A stretch of 8,446 nt of DNA, taken from the NCBI GenBank assembly GCA_021849995.1, contig JAJZSC010000109.1:1-8446 (forward strand). The letters are read 5' to 3'. The notes beneath the pieces are model-generated. The model was given only the letters and a program-made list of their open reading frames with translations, was not told the DNA's origin and ran no database searches. The DNA is from Bacillota bacterium. GTDB taxonomy: Bacteria > Bacillota > Desulfitobacteriia > Desulfitobacteriales > Desulfitobacteriaceae. The stretch's first letter is position 1. Each line of letters begins with the position of its first letter. This document shows, piece after piece, positions 1 through 5,230 of this stretch. The translations under genes were made by a program, and so were the position numbers.

Positions 1-82
1 AGGATGAGTAAAGGCTTTCACATAAAATTATATATCACTTATGGGGTAAATTTCAATTGATTAAGAGGGAGTGGAAAAAGGA

Positions 83-1171
83 ATGAAACCAATAAAAAAA
101 CGTGCAAGTCTTGGGTTAATTTTACTACTTATTATTAGTCTTCTTGTAGTTGGATGCGGTTCAACAAATACAAAACCAAGTGCGACACCATCTGCAACAC
201 CATCTGCATCAAATGATAAAAAAGCAGATCAGTTTCCTACTCAGAATATTAACGGTATCATCGCTTGGGGTGCTGGCGGTGGAACAGATAACACATCAAG
301 GACAATAGCGCCTCTTGCGGAAAAAATTCTAGGCAAGTCAATTATTATGAGCAATAAAACAGGTGCATCTGGTGCAATTGCTACACAATATGTAGCTGAT
401 CAACCAGCAGATGGATATAACTTGTTGTTTAATGCTGAGAACCCGCAATTGTATCAAATCCTTGGACTTTCCAAGCTTAGCTATAATGATTTTGAACCAA
501 TTATTCTAATGGTTCAAGGCTCTACAGTTATTGTCGTTCCAAAAAATTCCCCCTATAAAACGCTCGATGATCTTATAAATGATGCTAAGGCTAATCCTGG
601 AAAGATCACCATTGGTAATAGCGGTGTAGGCGGCCAACCTTATGTTACGGCTGCTATACTTAATAAGGTGGAGCAGGGTGTAAAGTTTAACCAAGTTTCT
701 TATGACGGTGATGGTCCGCTGGTTACTGCCTTACTTGGTAACCAAGTTCAAGCTACTGGTTTGGCAATTGGGGCAGCAGCCCAATACATCAAAAACGGAG
801 ATTTGCGTCCCCTAGCTCTTATGTCTGACAAACCAAACCCAGCTGTTCCTGAGGCAAAGCCAATTACGGAAATTAAACCGGCCTATAAGGATATTTTAAA
901 GGCTTCTGGATTCTTCTATGGTGTCTGGGTCAAAAAGGGAACTCCTGAAGACGTAATCAAAAAATTAACTGATGCTTTCTCACAAGCTTTCAAGGATCCA
1001 AAATTCCAAGAATTCTACACTAAAAATGGTTTTATGCCTATGGGCCTTACAGGTCAAGAAGCTAAGAACTTTGCTAAAGAGTGGCAATCCCAAATGGCTT
1101 GGCTGATTTATGACGCCGGCGGTGCTAAAGAGTCGCCTGAGAAATTTGGGATTCCTAAGCCAGCAAAATAA
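83..1171 (+). CDS. tctC: TctC-family solute-binding lipoprotein of a tripartite tricarboxylate transporter
   Basis: This is the extracytoplasmic receptor of a TTT (TctCBA) carboxylate importer, which captures a carboxylate and hands it to TctA/TctB. The N-terminus has lysines, a hydrophobic run and a lipobox ending in VVGC (Cys25 from this start), so the mature protein should be lipid-anchored. A low-complexity Pro/Ser/Ala/Thr linker follows, then the Bug/TctC domain with the characteristic WGAGGGTDNTSR segment near residues 62-73, a GASGAIATQYVA segment, and an LDDLINDAKANPGKITIGNSG segment typical of the family. The length of 362 residues is slightly above the usual 320-330 because of the signal and linker. 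An in-frame GTG at 71 would add four residues, but it lies directly against the GAGGGA ribosome site at 65-70; ATG at 83 gives workable spacing. The tctB and tctA genes follow. The ligand cannot be told from sequence: TctC proteins bind citrate, tartrate, aromatic acids and others. Confidence 0.93.
   Translation: MKPIKKRASLGLILLLIISLLVVGCGSTNTKPSATPSATPSASNDKKADQFPTQNINGIIAWGAGGGTDNTSRTIAPLAEKILGKSIIMSNKTGASGAIATQYVADQPADGYNLLFNAENPQLYQILGLSKLSYNDFEPIILMVQGSTVIVVPKNSPYKTLDDLINDAKANPGKITIGNSGVGGQPYVTAAILNKVEQGVKFNQVSYDGDGPLVTALLGNQVQATGLAIGAAAQYIKNGDLRPLALMSDKPNPAVPEAKPITEIKPAYKDILKASGFFYGVWVKKGTPEDVIKKLTDAFSQAFKDPKFQEFYTKNGFMPMGLTGQEAKNFAKEWQSQMAWLIYDAGGAKESPEKFGIPKPAK
176..211 (+). repeat. 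Three tandem 12-bp units encoding the PSAT linker of TctC
   Basis: Three in-frame 12-base units (176-187, 188-199, 200-211) encode PSAT, PSAT and PSAS directly after the lipidated cysteine region. Units two and three differ at one base; unit one is more diverged. They form the flexible tether between the membrane anchor and the binding domain. Such tracts vary in copy number through slippage, which would change only tether length. Confidence 0.8.
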
Positions 1172-1226
1172 AGAAGAGGGGATTCAAAGGATTTAACTCC
1201 ATTTGAATCATAAGAGGCACTTCTTT
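1170..1226 (+). other. Nested hairpin directly after the tctC stop
   Basis: An inner 8-bp perfect inverted repeat (GATTCAAA at 1181-1188 with TTTGAATC at 1202-1209), plus two more G-C pairs past a bulge, is flanked by an outer 7-bp pair (AAAGAAG at 1170-1176 with CTTCTTT at 1220-1226). The outer arm begins inside the tctC stop codon. There is no long T-run after it, so it looks more like an mRNA 3'-end stabiliser than a complete terminator. Confidence 0.45.
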
Positions 1227-1236
1227 TGAGCTTGCG

Positions 1237-1281
1237 GCTGTTTTATATACCACATCCTTAAAGGTATGAGGATAAAACAGC
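1237..1281 (+). other. Imperfect long hairpin between tctC and tctB
   Basis: A 10-bp perfect pair (GCTGTTTTAT at 1237-1246 with ATAAAACAGC at 1272-1281) continues inward as ATACC (1247-1251) with GGTAT (1263-1267), leaving a 4-base bulge (1268-1271) and an 11-base loop. It is the second of three structures in this gap. It has no T-run after it and probably contributes to transcript processing or stability rather than termination. Confidence 0.5.
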
Positions 1282-1300
1282 TATTGAAAAGACAAACCAA

Positions 1301-1339
1301 AAAAAGGGGGGCTGGCAGTTGATCCCCCCTTTTTATTTT
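1301..1339 (+). terminator. Terminator-like hairpin between tctC and tctB
   Basis: Five A and six G residues (1301-1311) pair with six C and five T residues (1324-1334) around a 12-base loop, and the 3' arm runs into TTTTTATTTT (1330-1339). This is the form of an intrinsic terminator. It sits inside an operon that must be read through to make TctB and TctA, so partial termination is likely. That would give more binding protein than membrane subunits. Confidence 0.75.
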
Positions 1340-1360
1340 CTCTAAAAAGCTAGTTTATAT

Positions 1361-1366
1361 GGAGGT
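1361..1366 (+). promoter_or_regulatory. Ribosome binding site that fixes the tctB start
   Basis: GGAGGT at 1361-1366 lies seven bases before ATG 1374. The upstream in-frame ATG at 1359 shares its G with this ribosome site and has no such motif of its own, so the longer reading is unlikely. Confidence 0.8.
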
Positions 1367-1373
1367 AAGAGAA

Positions 1374-1865
1374 ATGTCAGAAGAGAGTTCAAAAGAACAA
1401 ACTGCAGCAGAGCCTAAACCTTCACCTAAAGGTGAGCTAAAAATGTGTGCTCTCCTCTTGGTAATAAGTGGTGCTTTGTTTGTTGATTCTTTAAAGGTTG
1501 ATGGAATCTTCCAGGGGGTGAGCAACGGACCGGGAAGCATCCCGCAACTGGTTTCAGGATTACTCGTTTTAATGGTGATCTCTGTAGCTGTTTCGCTGCT
1601 CGTAAAAGGATACAAGGAAGGCTCGTTTAAAGAACTTGCCCATTACCTTTTTAACAAAGAAGTTCTTATTCTGCTTGCTGCCATTATTCTATATGGTTGG
1701 CTAGTCGAAATATTGCATTTTATTCCAACAACCATTTTATTTTTGATCTTAACTATGTACGTATTTGACCGAAAACAATTCGTGAAAAAACTTATTATAT
1801 CCGTAGGAACAGTGGCTGTCTTGGTATTAATCTTCAAAACATTGTTTCAAGTTATTTTGCCGTAG
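1374..1865 (+). CDS. tctB: TctB-family small membrane subunit of a tripartite tricarboxylate transporter
   Basis: This is the small, poorly conserved membrane subunit of the TTT importer, needed alongside TctA for carboxylate uptake. The 163-residue protein starts with a hydrophilic Glu/Lys/Pro-rich tail of about 22 residues. Hydrophobic segments follow near 24-40, 58-77, 95-113, 115-131 and 139-162. The GPGSIPQLVSGLLVL stretch at 52-66 matches the conserved glycine/proline element (GPG-x-[FI]-P) after the first segment in TctB proteins. Position between tctC and tctA, 22 bases before tctA, is the standard order. The product depends on read-through of the terminator-like hairpin at 1301-1339. 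The hydrophilic N-terminal tail is longer than in many TctB proteins, but the call is secure from motif and context. Confidence 0.9.
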   Translation: MSEESSKEQTAAEPKPSPKGELKMCALLLVISGALFVDSLKVDGIFQGVSNGPGSIPQLVSGLLVLMVISVAVSLLVKGYKEGSFKELAHYLFNKEVLILLAAIILYGWLVEILHFIPTTILFLILTMYVFDRKQFVKKLIISVGTVAVLVLIFKTLFQVILP

Positions 1866-1887
1866 CAGCGAGGGGGGATAAAAGGAT

Positions 1888-3399
1888 ATGTATAACGGAT
1901 TAGAGGGGTTTCTTATACCATATATGGATTTAAGTTTGATAGGATGGATTGCCGTTGGCACATTTGTTGGCCTGTACGTTGGCGCTATCCCGGGTTTATC
2001 AGTCACAATGGCTGTGTCCTTATTGATCTCATTTACTTTTTCCTGGGATGTTAATCCGGCGCTTGCAGTGATGGTCGGTATCTTTACAGGGGGTGTGTAT
2101 GGCGGTGCACGTTCAGGAATTCTCTTGAACATTCCTGGCGCGCCCGCAGCGGTGGCTTCCTGCTTTGACGGTTATCCCCTCGCGAAGATGGGTATGGCAG
2201 GGGAAGCTATGGGCCTCAGTACTACTGCGGCGGTTGTTGGCAATTTCTTCGGACTTCTTGTTTTAGCCCTCTTCGCACCTATTATTGCGAATTTAGCCAT
2301 TTTGTTCCAGCCGCGAGATTACTTCCTGCTGGCTTTCATGGGTTTGTTTTTAGTTGGAAGTTTATCCGAGGGATCGATGCTTAAATCCTTTATCACTGCA
2401 GCTTTCGGCATTCTGATCGGTCTTATCGGCATGGATCCTTCGACAGGGCAAGGCCGGATGACATTCGGTAATGGCTACCTGCTTGGCGGGATAAACTTTA
2501 TTATTGTTATGATTGGCACCTTTGGTATTTCGGAAGCGCTGGTACAGCTGCAAACCAAAGTCGAGCCAGTTAAGCAAAGGATCACCCGTGTTACTCCAAA
2601 AGTAGATGAAATTTTAAAAAATATTTTTCTAATCTTTCGGGGATCCACCATCGGCATGATTGTCGGCGCTTTACCCGGCACTGGTGGCGATATTGCCGCA
2701 TTAATAGCCTATGATCATGCCAAACGAACAGTAAAAAATCCCTATCCTAAACCTTTCGGGCAAGGTGCTTATCAAGGTTTGATTGCACCTGAGTGTGCCG
2801 CTAATGCAGCTATTGGCGGGGCTTTTATTCCAATGATGACCCTTGGCATCCCCGGTGACTCGGTTACGGCAGTACTTATCGGCGCCTTAATTATTCACGG
2901 TTTACGACCTGGGCCTATGCTGATGCGGGAACAACCACATTTTTTTTGGTTTGTAGTAGGTAGCTTGGTTTTAGCCAATGTTTTTCTATATATTTTTGGC
3001 ATGACGGGTATCCGTCTCTTCAGCAGGATTGTTGAAATTCCTAAAGCCATTATTATCCCAATCATCGTTGTTCTGACTATAATTGGCGGTTACTCCATTC
3101 AAAATAGTCTCGCTGATATTTACTGGATGATTCTGTTTGGCATTTTAGGATACTTCATGAAACAGTATAAATATCCAGTGTCTGCCATGGTTCTGGGGGT
3201 TATTTTGAGTCCTATTATCGACTCTAACTTCCGACGGGGCGTTGCATTGGAACACGGCAGTGTCCTTAAATTCTTCCAAGGGTTCTTTACACACCCCATT
3301 CCTATTATCTTACTGCTCATTATGGTTGCCACTGCCTTTGTTTCAAGCCCATACTATGAAAAGGTAAGAAAAATTATAAAAAAAGAAGCTGCCGTTTAA
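1888..3399 (+). CDS. tctA: TctA-family large membrane subunit of a tripartite tricarboxylate transporter
   Basis: This is the channel-forming subunit of the TTT importer, thought to drive carboxylate entry with an ion gradient. At 503 residues it is full length. Family marks in order: VGAIPGL at 31-37; GGVYGGARSGILLNIPGAP at 68-86 followed by DGYPLAKMGMAGEA (94-107); the second-half counterpart GALPGTGGD at 260-268; PECAANAAIGG at 301-311; and TLGIPGDS at 318-325. The two PG elements (35-36 and 263-264) reflect the internal duplication of this family. There are a dozen or so hydrophobic segments. ATG 1888 has an AGGGGGG purine tract at 1871-1877 with rather long spacing. The gene closes the operon; a strong hairpin lies downstream. 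Confidence 0.96.
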   Translation: MYNGLEGFLIPYMDLSLIGWIAVGTFVGLYVGAIPGLSVTMAVSLLISFTFSWDVNPALAVMVGIFTGGVYGGARSGILLNIPGAPAAVASCFDGYPLAKMGMAGEAMGLSTTAAVVGNFFGLLVLALFAPIIANLAILFQPRDYFLLAFMGLFLVGSLSEGSMLKSFITAAFGILIGLIGMDPSTGQGRMTFGNGYLLGGINFIIVMIGTFGISEALVQLQTKVEPVKQRITRVTPKVDEILKNIFLIFRGSTIGMIVGALPGTGGDIAALIAYDHAKRTVKNPYPKPFGQGAYQGLIAPECAANAAIGGAFIPMMTLGIPGDSVTAVLIGALIIHGLRPGPMLMREQPHFFWFVVGSLVLANVFLYIFGMTGIRLFSRIVEIPKAIIIPIIVVLTIIGGYSIQNSLADIYWMILFGILGYFMKQYKYPVSAMVLGVILSPIIDSNFRRGVALEHGSVLKFFQGFFTHPIPIILLLIMVATAFVSSPYYEKVRKIIKKEAAV

Positions 3400-3450
3400 G
3401 ATCAAGCATTAATAATTGAAGTTATGTATTAGTCGTTGCCCTTGAAGGTA

Positions 3451-3501
3451 AAGCAGAAACTGACATTCTTACGTTTATGTTAGAATGTCAGTTTCTAGCT
3501 T
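3451..3501 (+). terminator. Strong hairpin after tctA, probable transcript end without a U-tract
   Basis: A 15-bp perfect inverted repeat (AGAAACTGACATTCT at 3455-3469 with its complement at 3482-3496) extends by four more pairs (AAGC 3451-3454 with GCTT 3498-3501) past one bulged A at 3497. The loop is 12 bases. The stem is far beyond chance. The bases after it (AAGAGAATGGG) are not T-rich, so it may be a 3'-end stabiliser, a factor-dependent stop, or a remnant of a small repeated element. Confidence 0.55.
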
Positions 3502-3590
3502 AAGAGAATGGGTGAGAAACCGCCGAAAATGTGAATAGTAGTTATACTAGCAAGTTTAGACCAGAACTAATATAATTGGGAGGAAATCGC

Positions 3591-4169
3591 ATGAACATTT
3601 CCGGTTTCCTGGGGTTTGGATGGATACCCGTTGTTTATGCCGTAGTACTAGGTTTTGGAATTTTTTACTCGACAGGTTGGGTTAGGTGGTTGATCTATGC
3701 TTGTTTTGTAATTGTTGTACTATATATGGCATTTCGTTTTAAAACCTATAGCCGTCAACCTTGGCGTAGCGTCCATTATCGAGGGATGAAAATCTATGCC
3801 GGTCTAGCAGGGCATGAGTTTGATTTAGCCAAAAAGGAAAAGCGAGAATTTGACATTACGGTTCCCTGCCGCATACTGGCTGAAAAATTATTTGGACAAC
3901 AACATGCTGCCGATTTCGTTGCTGATGAATTATTAGCAGATACCGGCAGAAAGTCATATCTAATGAAATTAGCAAAAGATTATCGGAATGTCTTCCTTGA
4001 GAATGTAAGACCAGAAAAACATACTGCGGTTCTGGATAGTATTCGACAAGACTTGGAAGCAAGTGAACTCGGTCCGGATATAGTCATTGCTAAAGCGGTT
4101 GAGAAGTCTTATGGCCGGGAGGAAGCAGCACGATACTTATTAGCACTTTTACTTGGTCAAGTTAAATAA
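3591..4169 (+). CDS. Unrecognised small membrane protein with two N-terminal TM segments
   Basis: I do not recognise this 192-residue protein. ATG 3591 has a GGGAGGA ribosome site at 3578-3584 at good spacing; an in-frame TTG at 3576 would overlap that site and is rejected. Two hydrophobic segments (about 4-27 and 31-50) form a hairpin anchor, followed by a basic stretch (KTYSRQPWRSVHYRGMK, 51-67) that should face the cytoplasm. The remaining 125 residues are soluble, mostly helical and charged, with one cysteine (93) in VPCRILAEKLFG and a C-terminal EEAARYLLALLLGQ helix. No catalytic motif is visible. It lies alone, 191 bases after tctA and 123 before aroD, with structures on both sides, so it is probably a separate unit. 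Codon use resembles its neighbours, and the clean start supports a real gene. Confidence 0.75.
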   Translation: MNISGFLGFGWIPVVYAVVLGFGIFYSTGWVRWLIYACFVIVVLYMAFRFKTYSRQPWRSVHYRGMKIYAGLAGHEFDLAKKEKREFDITVPCRILAEKLFGQQHAADFVADELLADTGRKSYLMKLAKDYRNVFLENVRPEKHTAVLDSIRQDLEASELGPDIVIAKAVEKSYGREEAARYLLALLLGQVK

Positions 4170-4193
4170 TATTTCAAAACTGCTAAGCAGATA

Positions 4194-4217
4194 TCTTTTA
4201 AGCGTTACATTAAAAGA
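4194..4217. repeat. 8-bp inverted repeat upstream of aroD
   Basis: TCTTTTAA (4194-4201) and its exact complement TTAAAAGA (4210-4217) flank an 8-base spacer, 25 bases after the end of the membrane-protein gene. It is AT-rich and lacks a T-run, so a weak transcript end or an operator for aroD are both possible. Confidence 0.3.
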
Positions 4218-4292
4218 GAAAAATGATTGTATATATGCAACTATTAAGGAAAATGTTTTGAAAAAAATTGATAATCAAGGAGGCTTATCAAA

Positions 4293-5048
4293 GTGAAAGG
4301 TAAGATAATCGGTGAAGGATCTCAACCATTGATCTGTACTCCATTGGTTGGAAAGACCAATGGAGCTATATTAGCGGAATTATCCAATATCCTGATAAAA
4401 AAACCGGATATAATTGAGTGGCGCGTGGATTTTTATGAAGGTATTGGCAATATTGAAGAAGTAGTTGCATTAGCCGATCAAATTAAGGAAATTGCAGCTG
4501 ATATACCTGTTATCTTTACCATACGGTCCATTCGGGAAGGTGGTCAACCAATCGCTTTGTCTGACATTGAAGCTATTGAACTGAATGCAGCCATCTGCAG
4601 TAGAACAAATGTAGAATATGTTGATTGTGAGTTAAGCAATTTGCCTGAACACTTTGAACAGCTGCGTAAAGTTGCTAGGAAAAATGGAAAGAAAGTAATT
4701 GCTTCCTTCCATAATTTTAATTGTACGCCAAGTCGGGACATTCTAAATCAAAAGTTTACACAGGCCGAACTCTATGGCGCCGATGTAGCAAAAGTGGCGG
4801 TTATGCCGCAAACTTTAGAAGATGTGCTTACCTTAATAAATGTAACGTTAGAAGCAAAAAAAAGATTAAAAATACCTTTGATTAGCATGTCGATGGGTGG
4901 ACTTGGAGCTGTAACCCGCATGTTCGGAGGAGTTTTTGGTTCGGCAGTTAGTTTCGCGGTTGGTCAAAGTAGTTCGGCACCCGGCCAAGTGCCGATTGAG
5001 GATTTAAAGGCTGTTTTCAGTATTATTAGTAGATCCATGGGGGAGTGA
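4293..5048 (+). CDS. aroD: Type I 3-dehydroquinate dehydratase
   Basis: This enzyme converts 3-dehydroquinate to 3-dehydroshikimate through a Schiff base (class I), step three of the shikimate pathway and also a step of quinate catabolism; it is cytoplasmic. The length of 251 residues is normal. Family residues are all visible: EWRVD at 42-46 (Glu and Arg bind substrate), FTIRS-REGG at 75-84 (Arg78, Glu82), catalytic His140 in ASFHNF, Schiff-base Lys167 in DVAKVAVMP, Arg209 in GAVTRMFGGVFGS, and SSSAPGQ at 226-232 (Gln232). The GTG start at 4293 is fixed by AAGGAGG at 4277-4283. The next gene has its own strong promoter, so co-transcription is not certain. No aroB or aroE is in the window, so the gene does not show whether it serves biosynthesis or use of imported quinate or dehydroshikimate. 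Confidence 0.96.
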   Translation: MKGKIIGEGSQPLICTPLVGKTNGAILAELSNILIKKPDIIEWRVDFYEGIGNIEEVVALADQIKEIAADIPVIFTIRSIREGGQPIALSDIEAIELNAAICSRTNVEYVDCELSNLPEHFEQLRKVARKNGKKVIASFHNFNCTPSRDILNQKFTQAELYGADVAKVAVMPQTLEDVLTLINVTLEAKKRLKIPLISMSMGGLGAVTRMFGGVFGSAVSFAVGQSSSAPGQVPIEDLKAVFSIISRSMGE

Positions 5049-5054
5049 ATAGGA

Positions 5055-5097
5055 TATATTATATTGACAAAATCATTTACCCTCGTTATATAATATA
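5055..5097. repeat. AT-only inverted repeat framing the aroF-aroK promoter
   Basis: TATATTATAT (5055-5064) and its exact complement ATATAATATA (5088-5097) are separated by 23 bases. One arm abuts the -35 box and the other overlaps the -10. Centre-to-centre distance is 33 bases, about three helical turns. It could be an operator, but AT-only repeats arise easily by chance. Confidence 0.35.
5064..5094 (+). promoter_or_regulatory. Near-consensus sigma-A promoter for the aroF-aroK fusion gene
   Basis: A perfect -35 TTGACA (5064-5069) is followed by TATATA (5087-5092) after 17 bases, overlapping a perfect TATAAT (5089-5094) after 19 bases. Transcription would begin near 5100, 16 bases beyond the aroD stop at its nearest promoter edge, leaving a leader of about 130 bases. 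Confidence 0.8.
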
Positions 5098-5128
5098 ATA
5101 AAAAAACACCCTTACGGAGCGGGATTAC

Positions 5129-5162
5129 TAGTATTCTCTGAACTCTAAATTAGAGAATACTA
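5129..5162 (+). promoter_or_regulatory. Hairpin in the aroF-aroK leader, possible attenuation element
   Basis: TAGTATTCTCT (5129-5139) pairs perfectly with AGAGAATACTA (5152-5162) around a 12-base loop. A competing smaller stem, CTCTAA (5143-5148) with TTAGAG (5150-5155), shares the 3' arm. No T-run follows, so it is not a finished terminator. I recognise no T-box or known riboswitch here, and no aromatic-rich leader peptide. Confidence 0.4.
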
Positions 5163-5230
5163 TCTCTATTATTGAAGCATGATTCTATTATTGGCTTGAT
5201 AAGTGGAAGAATATATAGGAGGACGGTAGT

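Noticed and set aside
71..82. GTG start four codons upstream of the tctC ATG
   Set aside because: It abuts the purine-rich ribosome site, leaving about one base of spacing; ATG 83 is better placed and gives a standard signal peptide.
1359..1373. Upstream ATG for tctB
   Set aside because: It overlaps the GGAGGT site that properly serves ATG 1374.
3576..3590. TTG start for the small membrane protein
   Set aside because: The GGGAGGA ribosome site falls within these codons and points to ATG 3591.
5165..5193. Direct repeat TCTATTATTG (5165-5174 and 5184-5193)
   Set aside because: Two copies of a 10-base AT-rich word in an AT-rich leader are within what chance gives; no further copies nearby.
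5179..5199. Possible leader peptide (MILLLA) before the fusion gene
   Set aside because: It has no ribosome site, no aromatic residues and is only six codons long.
5100..5230. T-box or known riboswitch in the fusion-gene leader
   Set aside because: I see no T-box signature and no terminator with an alternative antiterminator; only a simple hairpin.
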